From NCBI GenBank assembly GCA_016193465.1, contig JACPSE010000137.1:1-57959 (forward strand): a stretch of 57,959 nt of DNA, in the 5' to 3' direction. The translations under genes and the position numbers were made by a program. Shown here piece by piece: positions 1-9,083 of the stretch (within the stretch, counting starts at the first letter, position 1; each line of letters starts with the position of its first letter). A model generated the notes under the pieces. The model did not search any database, was not told the origin of the DNA, and was given only the letters and a program-made list of their open reading frames with translations. This DNA comes from Deltaproteobacteria bacterium (lineage in GTDB: Bacteria > Desulfobacterota > Binatia > UBA9968).

Positions 1-1024
1 AAGAACTGTGGTCCGCAGTGTACTTAGTTTTGGGATATCGACGCGTTGCATGACTGGCGTGGCGCCGGTAGTCATGCGAAGTTGTCTTGATCCTGACCTC
101 CGCTACGTCTTCAGGTTTTATGTCGTGCTCCTTAACCAAGGTTAAAGTCGCTTCGAGGGGGCCTTCCAAATTTCCATCGGCGGCCAGATTCTTGATCCAG
201 GTATACAGGATTGTCCACTCTTTTCTCGGCTGCCTTAACTTCTCCAAGTCCATCTCTCCCCCCGCCACAACCTCAGCCAGGCCGTGATGCCCCTCAAAAA
301 CATTAAGAGGGCCCTTAAACCCTTTCTGCGCCAATAAGGCACCAAGGATACCGCTATAAGCGCCATGCGGAAACCTCAGATTTCTGGCCATGGTGATTTC
401 CTCGTGCGGCGAAACCAAGATGCCCAGTTCCAGAGTGAAGCAGCCTGCGATAGCCAGAGCATTTGCCATTTGCTCCTCGTTAAGCCCAAGGAGCCTGCCC
501 CCAATTAAGGCCATTATGCAGGGTGTTCTAAGAGTCTCAGGCGCCCATCCCCGTCTAATTGGGACACCGCGGTTCCCGCCCATAGAATCAGCGACTTTAT
601 TCAAGAGTTCGTAAGCCAAAACAGTCGCCGTTATGACCTCCTGACCAGTAGAGTGCTGCCGCTCACCCACAGCTAAAATCGGGACAACCGACTCGCCGTG
701 GTGCCCCATGGTAATACGTGCCTCCTTTGTAAGGAAGCCAGTATCCATGTAGTCGAGGTAGCGGGCCATAACGCCATTGGCCAAGGTGGCATACAGACAT
801 GAGGTCTTGAGACCGCTGCCGAAAACCGTCGATTCAGCCGGCCCGTTCATCTCCTTAATCAGGCTCTGAATGATCTGGCTTGGCTCGCTTAGATAGCCGC
901 CAAAGCCGATACCTAAGGTGTCCAGCACCGAACGCTTAGCTTGATGAACCACCTCTGGTGGAAGTTCACGGAAGGTTAACTCCTTAGCCTCATGTGCTAA
1001 TTCCTCAGCTATTGTCTTCGGCAT
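1..1024 (-). CDS. MmgE/PrpD family protein, 3' end cut by window edge
   Basis: This frame starts at ATG 1024 and stays open to the window edge, giving about 341 codons of a family that is usually about 450-470 aa. It opens MPKTIAEELAHEAKELTF and matches the intact copy at 9084-10490 nearly throughout, including the VLDTLGxGFGGY, FGSGLKTS, YLDYMD and GERQHSTGQEVI segments. MmgE/PrpD enzymes include 2-methylcitrate dehydratase and iminodisuccinate epimerase; the substrate here cannot be inferred. They are cytoplasmic and need no signal peptide. The gene lies 55 bases downstream of an SBP gene on the same strand, so co-transcription is likely. The amber codon found in the 2228-3643 copy is absent: this copy has CAG. 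Confidence 0.9.
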   Translation of the reverse strand, partial: MPKTIAEELAHEAKELTFRELPPEVVHQAKRSVLDTLGIGFGGYLSEPSQIIQSLIKEMNGPAESTVFGSGLKTSCLYATLANGVMARYLDYMDTGFLTKEARITMGHHGESVVPILAVGERQHSTGQEVITATVLAYELLNKVADSMGGNRGVPIRRGWAPETLRTPCIMALIGGRLLGLNEEQMANALAIAGCFTLELGILVSPHEEITMARNLRFPHGAYSGILGALLAQKGFKGPLNVFEGHHGLAEVVAGGEMDLEKLRQPRKEWTILYTWIKNLAADGNLEGPLEATLTLVKEHDIKPEDVAEVRIKTTSHDYRRHASHATRRYPKTKYTADHSS

Positions 1025-1079
1025 TTCTAATCTCCTTATCTTTACTTCGGAATTCCCTCACCACAAACATTTTTTTCCT

Positions 1080-2204
1080 TTATTTGCCCGCTTTGGGAAA
1101 ACCGAAGGCTGCAAATATATTGTCCATATATCCATCAAACTTGTCGACATGGTTCCAGTCTACCGCCGATAGCTTCTTGCCCCGGGTTACTTGTGCTGCT
1201 GCTGAGATAGGACTAAGCACCGAGGCCCTAAGGGGCTCGTATTTATCTATGATCTCCTGACCCTCAGGAGACGCCAGGAACTCCAACCATAAGAGAGCGA
1301 CATGAGGGTGATCGGCCGTCTGGAGAATGCCGGTGGCATCGTCAACAATCCTGGTAGGGACGGGCTCAATGATCTTATAGCTAAGGCTGCCTGTCGGGTC
1401 CTTGTCCATAGCCCTCTTAACCGCAGTGTAAGTAGAACCCAAATAGAGAGGATACTCTCCGGCAAGTACGGCGGCGGTAATTCTAGTGTTGCCTCTACCC
1501 CACGCGGGCTGCTGGGTGGCTATCTTCCGGGCGAAATCCAACGTTCTTTCCAGGCCCCAGGCAGGTACCAGGGGAGCTACCCCGAAGGGGAGAATATCTG
1601 TTGTGAATTTCTTTCCCTTGAACTCAGGTTTCAGGAAATCCTCCCATTTAGCAGGTACCTTATCGTCCGAGATAAGCTTCTTGTTGTAAACTACAAGTGA
1701 CACAGTGCTTAAAACGCCTATTGAGTTGCGCTTAACGGGGTGAACCATCTGGGGATGGATTTTAAGCACAGCATGGTTGGCCATGCCGAGGATGTCATAC
1801 TTCACTAGATAAGCCATATACTCTTCGGCAGCGTCGAGGCCTACAAGGACAACGTCCCCCTTAGCTCGTCCTGACTTTATCTCCAGGAGAAACCTCTGGT
1901 AGGCCTCGGGGCCCTGGAGTTCCTCAACCTGGATATCAGTCACAAAAGGATACTTTTGCTGAAATGCATTAATCAACGGCTTGAAATTTGGGCGGCTCAG
2001 GCGATTATCTACCCTGAGTTTTCCCTCCTTCTTTGCCATCGCCACAATTTCGTCGTGAGTGGCATAAAAGATGTACCCCTTAGCCTCAGCCTCTTTCTTG
2101 GCTGTCTGCAGGGTAGGACTAGCTGCATCTGCATAGGTAGTAACCAACATTAATAAAAGGAGAGTGAACAAACCAACGATTTTTTTAAGAACCGTAGTCC
2201 TCAT
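1080..2204 (-). CDS. extracellular solute-binding protein, Fe3+/AfuA-like family
   Basis: This 374-residue periplasmic binding protein begins at MRTTVLKKIVG, chosen because AAAGGAGG sits just upstream; an ATG 27 bases earlier lacks such a site. Residues 1-28 form a Sec signal peptide ending near ADA-A. The mature protein starts with the array's signature (KKEAEAKGYIF...HDEIVAMAKKEGKLRV) and ends with the LLWLEFLASPEGQEIIDKYEPL block and FGFPKAGK. SBPs of this fold deliver small ligands such as iron chelates, phosphonates or organic acids to ABC permeases; the ligand is unknown. It sits between two MmgE/PrpD genes, with no permease nearby. Compared with its paralogs, the DWDIYF-type segment after residue 120 is shortened. 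Confidence 0.9.
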   Translation of the reverse strand: MRTTVLKKIVGLFTLLLLMLVTTYADAASPTLQTAKKEAEAKGYIFYATHDEIVAMAKKEGKLRVDNRLSRPNFKPLINAFQQKYPFVTDIQVEELQGPEAYQRFLLEIKSGRAKGDVVLVGLDAAEEYMAYLVKYDILGMANHAVLKIHPQMVHPVKRNSIGVLSTVSLVVYNKKLISDDKVPAKWEDFLKPEFKGKKFTTDILPFGVAPLVPAWGLERTLDFARKIATQQPAWGRGNTRITAAVLAGEYPLYLGSTYTAVKRAMDKDPTGSLSYKIIEPVPTRIVDDATGILQTADHPHVALLWLEFLASPEGQEIIDKYEPLRASVLSPISAAAQVTRGKKLSAVDWNHVDKFDGYMDNIFAAFGFPKAGK

Positions 2205-2227
2205 GGCCGGCCTCCTTTGGGATAAGT

Positions 2228-3643
2228 TCATAATTTTTGAGAGATCTGCCCAGGAGCCACTAGCAATTTTATTAACTCACCGATATCATCCAGCTTCTCT
2301 AAATTGTAGACAGTATCAATAATCTGCCTCATCTGTTTCTCACCCATGAACTTCCCCGCCATGCTGCGGAATTTCCTCTCAACGTCGGCGTCGCTCATAG
2401 GATTCATGGGATGCCCCTTAGGCTGGAGAACCTCACAGCGATATTTCTGCCCTTTCTTGGTGATGATTTCTACAATGCCTGGCGAGGAGTATTTATCCAG
2501 TTGACGGGCTGGCTCTATAGAAACCTTATCTATCAGCTCTCGTACCTTAGGATCTCGTAGCTTTTGGTCTGAGAACTGCTCAGGTTCTACTGCCCGATCC
2601 AGAAAAGCAATCGCGGCCAGGTAATAAGCACTATGGCCTGCCGTTTCCACGTTTTTGGGATATTTATGCGTTGCGGCGTCAGACATGTGCCAGCCGACAA
2701 CCGAATTTGATTTGATTGTGATCTCCGCCACGTCTTCTGGCTTTATGTCGTGCTCTTTAACCAAGGTTATAGTCGCTGCTATAAAGCCCTGCGTCTGTCC
2801 ATTGGCCGCAAAATTCTTGATCCAGGTATTCAGGATTGTCCAGTCTTTCCTTCGCTGCGTCAACTTTCCCAAATCAATCTTCCCTCGGGCCACAACTTCA
2901 GCAAAGCCATGATGCCCCTCAAAGACATTAAGCGGACCCTTAAACCCTTTCTGCGCCAATAAGGCACCTAGGATACCGCTATAAGCGCCATACGGAAATT
3001 TTAAATTCCTGGACATCGTTAATTCCTCTTCCCCCACATCCAAGATGCCTAGCTCTACAGTAAAGCACCCGGCGACGGCCAGAGCATGCGCCATTTGCTC
3101 CTCGCTGAGTCCAAGAAGGCACCCCACCGCTAAGGCCATTATATAAGGAGCTCTAATCTCGTGTGTCCACCCTAGTCCGAGTATGGTTACAGCGTCTCCC
3201 ATGGCATCAGAGAATCGATTCGAGAGTTCGTAGGCCGAAACGATCGCGGTTATGACCTCCTAACCAGTAGAGTGCTGGCGTTCACCGACGGCTAGGATGG
3301 GCGGAATCGATTCGCTGGGGTGTCCCATGCTGCTACTTGCCTCCCTCGTGAGGAACCCTCTATCCATGTAGTCGAGGTAGCGGACCATTGCGCCATTGGC
3401 CAAAGTGGCATACAGACATGAGGTCTTGAGACCGCTGCCGAAAACCGTTGATTCCGCCGGCCCACTCATCTCCTTAATCATACTCTGAATGATCTGGCTT
3501 GGCTCACTCAGATAGCCGCCAAAACCGACACCCAAGGTATCCAGCACGAGACGCTTAACTTCATGAACCACCTCTGGTGGTAGCTCACGGAAAGTTAACC
3601 CCTTAGCCTCCGCTGCTAATTGTTCAGCTATGGTCTTCGCCAT
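2228..3643 (-). pseudogene. MmgE/PrpD family gene interrupted by an in-frame amber codon
   Basis: The frame from ATG 3643 to the stop at 2228 spans 472 codons and aligns end to end with the 468-aa copy at 9084-10490. Codon 128 is TAG, directly after GERQHSTG. Both paralogs have CAG (Gln) there, so one C-to-T change explains it. The downstream part (EVITA..., then 2228-3202) stays in frame and well conserved, so the lesion is recent, or is read through, or is a sequencing or assembly error. Translation could yield a 127-aa N-terminal piece. The gene follows an SBP fragment and precedes an SBP, the same order as the intact cassette. Confidence 0.85.
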
Positions 3644-3693
3644 TTCTCATCTCCTTTCTTTCGCCGTTGACCCACCACGCACGATTTCTTCTC

Positions 3694-4041
3694 TTATTTT
3701 TTATCCGCTTTGGGAAAACCGAAGGCTGCAAATACCTTCGCCATAGATTCCTCAAGCTCAGGGAAATGATCCATGTCTACCACGGATAGTTCCTTACCCC
3801 GTATCTCCTGTGCTACTGCTGAGCCGGGAGTAAACACCGAGGCCTTAAGAGGCTCGTATTTATCTATTATCGCCTGACCCTCAGGAGAAGCAAGAAATTC
3901 AAGCCAGAGGAGAGCGGCATGGGGGTGATTGGCTGTATTGAGGGTACCGGTGGAATGGTCAACAATCCTAGTAGGGATGGGCTCAATGATCTTGTAGCTA
4001 AGATTCCCTGTCGGGTCCTTGCTCATAGCCCTCTTAACCAA
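3694..4041 (-). pseudogene. C-terminal fragment of an SBP
   Basis: Only the last 115 residues of the array's SBP family remain, beginning KRAMSKDPTGNLSYKIIEP and including the LLWLEFLASPEGQAIIDKYEPL block and the FGFPKADKK tail. DNA similarity to the full-length copies stops near position 4038; upstream, 4042-4153 is unrelated sequence. No signal peptide or N-lobe is present, so it cannot be a working binding protein. Its place between a CapA-like gene and an MmgE/PrpD gene matches the full SBP at 10599-11729 in the intact cassette. Confidence 0.85.
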
Positions 4042-4153
4042 ATTGTCACTATGTTCTTTGCCAGCGTCCAGAACACATCCCCTTTCCCTTCATCACTTGG
4101 TTGCTCTATTCTAGCCCTCTCCTCTTATTCAGTTTTGTCCACACTTCCGCTCA

Positions 4154-5152
4154 TCAAGTATGAATCGCCACTTCATCGCCATCAACCTGGTATTTGGCGT
4201 TAAGCCCTTGACTCTCAGTGATCTCCTTCATATAGCCCAATACTTCGTCAAAGCCTTTATCCTTCCGACGCATGACCTCGGGCTGTGCCTGCTTATTGAT
4301 GAGGACAGGGAAGAAGGAGACCCTCTCGATCTTCTTATTAGAGATGATGCACTTGGCAATGATCGTCTTTCTTGAATCAACAGGGTATGGATAATAAGGA
4401 TACTCTGGGTCTGGCTTTACGTTGTTCCGCATTCTAGCCAGGCTCCCATACCATTTTTTCTCGGGCATGATGAAGTTACACAGGCTATAGAAGATCGCTT
4501 TGCCCTTGTACATCTCAATCCCTTTCAGGATGTGGGCATGGTGTCCTAGTATTAAATCGACGCCGGCATCAATAGCGGCATATCCTACCTCCTTTTGATA
4601 CATGGCGATGACAGCGGGGGCATAATGGATTCCCCAGTGAATGGACATCATGACCACATCTGCCAAAGGCCTTACCTTCTTAATATCGTCCACCATTGCC
4701 GCCAGATCATCCTTATCGGCTAAGGTGACGATCTTAGGAGCCGTCCCGGGCTGCCAATCGACCTGCTCATAGAAGGTGGAGGCTCTCATCGGGGCGCAGC
4801 CCGATTTATCCGGTCGGGCATCATATCCTTTTGGCAGGACCGAGCAGTAAGCCAAGAAAGCGACTTTGGTTCCTTTGCGCTCCAATATCAAGGGCTTTCG
4901 TGCTTCATCGATGTTTCTACCCACGCCTACTACCGCGATATTGTTCCTGGTTAGCGTTTCGATAGTCTCGAAGAAGGCCTCTTCTCCTCGGTCAAGGTGG
5001 TGGTTATTGGCAAAAGACATGACGTCAAAACCGGCGTGTGTCAGCGCCGACACTTTCTCGGGACTGATCTTCTTATTAGTGGTGTAAGTGTACAGTTGAG
5101 GGTTAGGGCGAACATCCCCGACCGCATAGACGGAGACCTTATCTGAGTTCAT
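4154..5152 (-). CDS. CapA-like metallophosphoesterase-fold protein with an N-terminal deletion
   Basis: This 332-aa relative of CapA/PgsA (poly-gamma-glutamate capsule synthesis accessory proteins with a calcineurin-like fold) starts at ATG 5152 behind AAAAGGAGG. It keeps GDV near residue 13, the NNHHLDRG metal motif, the SIHWGIHYAP strand and the GHHAHILKG motif. Compared with the 376- and 394-aa copies upstream in the same array, about 45 residues between GD and NNH are missing, including the segment with the conserved glutamate (QLER or QSER in the siblings). The loss removes part of the putative metal site, so activity is doubtful although the frame is open. No signal peptide is visible, so a cytoplasmic location is expected. 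It heads the decaying cassette copy. Confidence 0.85.
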   Translation of the reverse strand: MNSDKVSVYAVGDVRPNPQLYTYTTNKKISPEKVSALTHAGFDVMSFANNHHLDRGEEAFFETIETLTRNNIAVVGVGRNIDEARKPLILERKGTKVAFLAYCSVLPKGYDARPDKSGCAPMRASTFYEQVDWQPGTAPKIVTLADKDDLAAMVDDIKKVRPLADVVMMSIHWGIHYAPAVIAMYQKEVGYAAIDAGVDLILGHHAHILKGIEMYKGKAIFYSLCNFIMPEKKWYGSLARMRNNVKPDPEYPYYPYPVDSRKTIIAKCIISNKKIERVSFFPVLINKQAQPEVMRRKDKGFDEVLGYMKEITESQGLNAKYQVDGDEVAIHT

Positions 5153-5298
5153 TTTCGCCTCCTTTTCTAATATTTGTGAAGCATTCTGGAGAAAAAAGAG
5201 TCAAGCTGCGGGGTGAGCTTTTCTTCAACCATTCCGGATCCCGTCATAATTGGCGCGCATCCTGCAAGGGCCTCGCCACAAACGATTTCTTTCTCCCT

Positions 5299-5550
5299 TT
5301 ATTTATCCGCTTTCGGGAAACCGTAGGCTGCCGTTATCTTGTGTACATATTTCGCAAACTTGGTGACATGATTCCAGTCTACCACTGACAGCTCTTTCCC
5401 CCGGCTCACTTGCTCATGAAGTGATCCAGGAGTAAACACTGAGGCCTCTAACGTGTATTTATCTATTACCTCTTGACCCTCAGGAGAGGCGAGAAATTCC
5501 AAAAATAATAGAGCGGCATACTGCCCTGGGATAATAACGTTAGTACCCAT
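5299..5550 (-). pseudogene. C-terminal fragment of an SBP
   Basis: About 75 codons of the SBP C-terminus survive, from AALLFLEFLASPEGQEVIDKY to YGFPKADK. It is closest to the copy at 10599-11729, sharing the shortened DKYxLEASVFTPG and SxHEQV wording. Homology ends near 5520; the first codons upstream belong to sequence that trails the leaderless SBP gene and overlap its 3' end by 11 bases. An identical trailer (GATGGGTACTAACGTTAT) follows the paralog at 6763-7857, which marks a duplication junction. Confidence 0.8.
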
Positions 5551-6625
5551 CTCCGGGCATTCCAGGCACTCGCTCCACCAATTTCTGAAAGCTATAGAGG
5601 CCGAAGCCCCTTAATGCATCTAGGTATGTTTTCACAGCTATGTGTCGATATCGCTGCTGAATATTGACCCAGTAGGGCGATTTGTCACCCAGCAGCTTGC
5701 CCTCCTGTTCGTATTTGGCAAACGGAAAGTACCAATCCGGAGTAGTTATATCGGTTCTGGCGGGATCAAAATCTGCTTCTACGAATATCCTCTGGGCTTC
5801 AGGAGAAAGAAGCCACCTGACAAATAGTTTCGACAAGTTCGGTTTCTTCGTTTGAGCATTGATTCCCAGGTAGCTTTCTTTATAAAATGCGCCTTCCTCC
5901 ATAACGAAATAGGCGATGCGATCTCCTTTCTTCCTAGCTTCGACATACCGGGCAGCACCAGTCTGCACAACTATATCTGCCTCCCCCTTCGTTATGAATT
6001 CTATAGCGGCTCGACCGTTCGAGGGAGACTTTGGATTCTGGCCTGCCAAAGCAACGATATATTCGGGTCCATACTTTGCGTACATCCAAGCCAGCAAGTA
6101 TCTACCAGGCTCCATATAATTGACGTCAGGAACTACGAGGCGGTCTTTCCAGCGTGGTTGAAGAAGATCCTGAAAGCTCTTGGGCAACTCGCCTGGGGTC
6201 AACCTATCAGGATTATACAATGGGGCATCTGCAGTTCCAGCACACAAATGAAAATATCCGTCAGGATCACTCATTCCCTTGCGGAGCACCGCTGCCTCCG
6301 GTGGAACATACGCCATGAGACGTTTTCGCTTCTTAAGGGGATACCAGATTTCCGCAACATCCAACGCATGCAGCACGTCAAACTTGAGCCCACCAGAATG
6401 CTCCTCATTCCAAATTGCTGGAGGGGTCTGACCAGGGCCAATAGTGTACCAGTCAATCTCGACCCCAGTCTTCTTCTTCAAGAGATCATACAGATAACGC
6501 GAAATAGTAAGTCTTTGACCAGATGCCCCATCATAAAATCTGAGCGTGCCTTCAGCGCGTGCTGCCTTTGCCATGGCGTCGTATAGCTCTTCTGTGGTCG
6601 ATTCTAGGACGCCTTTATTTTCCAT
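5540..6625 (-). CDS. SBP-fold protein without signal peptide, tandem copy 1
   Basis: This 361-aa protein has the extracellular solute-binding fold: AARAEGTLRFYDG as the first strand, a PRWKDRLVVPD hinge-type segment, and LSKLFVRWLLSPEAQRIFVE near the C-terminus, as in Fe3+/AfuA-type SBPs. It opens MENKGVLESTTEELYDAMAK with no hydrophobic leader, and no upstream in-frame extension supplies one, so export is not evident. It is highly similar to the next gene upstream (6763-7857); the two arose by tandem duplication with a unit of about 1.2 kb. It belongs to a different subfamily from the leader-bearing SBPs of the array. The ribosome site is weak (AAGAGTG). The ligand is unknown. Confidence 0.85.
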   Translation of the reverse strand: MENKGVLESTTEELYDAMAKAARAEGTLRFYDGASGQRLTISRYLYDLLKKKTGVEIDWYTIGPGQTPPAIWNEEHSGGLKFDVLHALDVAEIWYPLKKRKRLMAYVPPEAAVLRKGMSDPDGYFHLCAGTADAPLYNPDRLTPGELPKSFQDLLQPRWKDRLVVPDVNYMEPGRYLLAWMYAKYGPEYIVALAGQNPKSPSNGRAAIEFITKGEADIVVQTGAARYVEARKKGDRIAYFVMEEGAFYKESYLGINAQTKKPNLSKLFVRWLLSPEAQRIFVEADFDPARTDITTPDWYFPFAKYEQEGKLLGDKSPYWVNIQQRYRHIAVKTYLDALRGFGLYSFQKLVERVPGMPGDGY

Positions 6626-6762
6626 TTTTTTTCACTCTTTTCGAAACATTATACTACTGGCATGACTGCGATGCTCTCAACAACCGACCAGATCTAAAGC
6701 ATCGGGACTCGGTAAGGGTTACATGTTCAAAAATGGATAAACGTTATCATGACGATATAACG

Positions 6763-7857
6763 TTAGTACCCATCTCCGTGTACCTTTCCAGGCACGCGAT
6801 CGACCAATTTCTGAAAACGAAAAATGCGCAGGTCGGTGTCCCTTAGTGCGTCCAGGTATGTTTTCACAGCTATGTGTCGATATCGCTGCTGAATATCGAC
6901 CCAGTAGGGCGATTTGTCACCCAGCAGCTTACCCTCCTGTTCGTATTTGGCAAACGGAAAGTACCAATCCGGAGTAGTTATATCGGTTCTGGCGGGATCA
7001 AAATCTCCATCTACTATTATCTTTTGGGCTTCAAGAGAAAGAAGCCACCTAACAAATAGTTTCGACAAGTTCGGTTTCTTCGTTTGAGCATTGATTCCCA
7101 CATAGCCTTCTTTATAAAATGCGCCTTCCTCCATAACGAAGTAGGCTATGGGTTCCCCTTTCTTCCTAGCTTCAACACACCGTGGAGCGCCAGTCTCCAC
7201 GAGTACATCTACCTCCTCCTTCGTTACAAGTTCCACGGCGGCTCGACCTTCTAAGGGCACCTTTGGATTCTGGCCTGCCAAAGCAACGATATATTCGGGT
7301 CCATACTTTGCGTACATCCAAGCTAGCAAGTATCTAACAGGCTCCATACTATTCGGATCAGGAATTGCAAGACGGTTTTTCCAACGTGGTTGAACAAGTT
7401 CCTTAAAGCTCTTGGGCAACTCGCTTGGAGTCAACCTATCAGGGTTATACATCGGGACATGCGCTGTTCCAGAAGAAAAATGAAAATATCCGTCAGGATC
7501 ACTTGTTCCCTTGCGGAGAGCCACTGCCTCCGGTGGAACATAGGCCATTAGGCGTCTTCGTTCCTTAAGTGGATACCAGACACCCGCGACATCCGACGTA
7601 TGCATAACGTCAAACCTGAGTTCACCAGAATAGTCTTCATTCCAAACTAATGGAGGGGTCTGAGCAGGGCCAGAAGTGTACCAATCAATCTCGACCCCAG
7701 TCTTTTTGAGGAAGAAATCATAAAGACTACGACAAATAGCGAGTCGTCCACCGGTCCACCCATCATAAAATCTGATCGTGCCTTCAACACGTGCTGCCTT
7801 TGCAATGGCTTCATATAGCTCGTCTGTGTTCGATTCTAGGGCACCTTTATTTTCCAC
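6763..7857 (-). CDS. SBP-fold protein without signal peptide, tandem copy 2
   Basis: This 364-aa paralog of 5540-6625 probably starts at GTG 7857, spaced correctly from AAAGGAG. Like its twin it starts with MENKGALES and has no signal peptide. Conserved blocks are RFYDGWTGGRLAICRSL, EDYSGELRFDVMHTSD, VPPEAVALRKG, MEPVRYLLAWMYAKYGPEYI and DFDPARTDITTPDWYFPFAK. Both copies being leaderless implies that their common ancestor already was. It could act as a cytoplasmic ligand binder or be mis-localised; either reading is inference. It follows the SBP at 7922-9052 by about 60 bases on the same strand. Confidence 0.85.
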   Translation of the reverse strand: MENKGALESNTDELYEAIAKAARVEGTIRFYDGWTGGRLAICRSLYDFFLKKTGVEIDWYTSGPAQTPPLVWNEDYSGELRFDVMHTSDVAGVWYPLKERRRLMAYVPPEAVALRKGTSDPDGYFHFSSGTAHVPMYNPDRLTPSELPKSFKELVQPRWKNRLAIPDPNSMEPVRYLLAWMYAKYGPEYIVALAGQNPKVPLEGRAAVELVTKEEVDVLVETGAPRCVEARKKGEPIAYFVMEEGAFYKEGYVGINAQTKKPNLSKLFVRWLLSLEAQKIIVDGDFDPARTDITTPDWYFPFAKYEQEGKLLGDKSPYWVDIQQRYRHIAVKTYLDALRDTDLRIFRFQKLVDRVPGKVHGDGY

Positions 7858-7921
7858 TCTTTGCTACTCCTTTCATAATATTTTTCGTGGTATTTTACCT
7901 GCACAATGCCAACTGATCGAA

Positions 7922-9052
7922 CTATTTGTCCGCTTTGGGAAAACCATAGGCTTCAAATATCTTACTCAGATATTCCTCATACTTGGCGCTATGATCCCAG
8001 TCTAGCGCCGATAGCTTCTTCCCCCGAACTTCCTGTGCTACTTCTGAACCAGGAGTAAACACTGAGGCCTTAAGGGGCTCGTATTTATCTATGATCTCCT
8101 GGCCCTCGGGAGAGGCGAGAAACTCCAACCATAGGAGAGCGGCATGGGGGTGATCTGCCGTATTGAGAATACCGCCGGCATCGTCAATGATCCTGGTAGG
8201 GACAGGCTCAATGGTCTTGTGGATATAGTTTCCTGTCAGGTCCTTGCTCATAATCCTCTTACCCGAATCGAAACTAGAACCCAAGTAGAGGGAATACTCT
8301 CCGGCAGCTACGGCGGTCTGAATTGTGGAGGCGCCTCTACCCCACACGGGCTGCTGGGCGGCTATCTTCCGGGCGAAATCCAGCGTTCTTTCCAGCCCCC
8401 AGGCAGGCACCAGGCCAGCTACAGCGACGGGCCGAACTTGCAAGGCGAATTTCCTTCCCTTGAACTCAGGTTTCAGAAAATCCTCCCATTTAGCAGGGAC
8501 CTTATCTTCCGAGATAAGCTTCCTGTTGTAGGCTATGCCATATAGACTGGATGTGACACTTAATAGATTCTTCTCCGTGGAGTGTATCATTCCGGAATGG
8601 ATTTTAAGCACACCGTGGTTGGCCATACCAAGGATGTCATGCTTTTTCAGATAAGGCCGAAGCTGTAAGGCCCAGTCGGGGGGTATAAAGTAGATGTCCC
8701 ACTCCTTAGCTTGTCCTACCTTTACCTCCAGGACAAGCTTCTGTAAAGCGTCCTGGCCCCGGATCTCCTCAACACGGACATCAGTGATAAAAGGATACTT
8801 TTGCTTAAATGCATTAATCCACGGCTTGTAATTTGGCGGCCCCAGGCCGGTAATAACCCTGAGTTTTCCCTCCTTCTTTGCCATCGCCACAATCTCGTCG
8901 TGAGTGGTAAAAAAGATGTAACCCTTAGCCTCAGCCTCCTGCTTGGCTTGCAGAAGGGTAGGACTAGCCGCATTTGCATGCGTGGCAGCCAACATGAATA
9001 ATAAAAAGAGAGTGAAGGAACCAACGATTTTGTTAAGAACCGTATTCCTCAT
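7922..9052 (-). CDS. extracellular solute-binding protein, Fe3+/AfuA-like family
   Basis: This 376-residue SBP starts at ATG 9052 with AAAGGAGG upstream. Residues 1-28 are a Sec signal peptide ending HANA-A. The mature protein carries the array signature (KQEAEAKGYIFFTTHDEIVAMAKKEGKLRV), the KYPFITDVRVEEI strand, WDIYFIPPD, VPAKWEDFLKPEFKG and the C-terminal LLWLEFLASPEGQEIIDKYEPL block. It is the second SBP of the intact cassette and follows the intact MmgE/PrpD gene by 31 bases. That spacer is nearly the same as the one before the SBP at 1080-2204, which supports cassette duplication. No permease is adjacent, and the ligand is unknown. Confidence 0.92.
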   Translation of the reverse strand: MRNTVLNKIVGSFTLFLLFMLAATHANAASPTLLQAKQEAEAKGYIFFTTHDEIVAMAKKEGKLRVITGLGPPNYKPWINAFKQKYPFITDVRVEEIRGQDALQKLVLEVKVGQAKEWDIYFIPPDWALQLRPYLKKHDILGMANHGVLKIHSGMIHSTEKNLLSVTSSLYGIAYNRKLISEDKVPAKWEDFLKPEFKGRKFALQVRPVAVAGLVPAWGLERTLDFARKIAAQQPVWGRGASTIQTAVAAGEYSLYLGSSFDSGKRIMSKDLTGNYIHKTIEPVPTRIIDDAGGILNTADHPHAALLWLEFLASPEGQEIIDKYEPLKASVFTPGSEVAQEVRGKKLSALDWDHSAKYEEYLSKIFEAYGFPKADK

Positions 9053-9083
9053 GGCCGCCTCCTTTGGGATAAGTTCATAATTT

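Noticed and set aside
3257-3259. TAG as pyrrolysine
   Set aside because: Both paralogs have Gln (CAG) at this codon, no pyl genes are in the window, and only one such codon was found.
5852-6586. 244-codon open frame on the plus strand
   Set aside because: It lies fully antisense to the leaderless SBP gene, has no ribosome site or recognised domain, and its paralogous locus at 6763-7857 does not keep the frame open.
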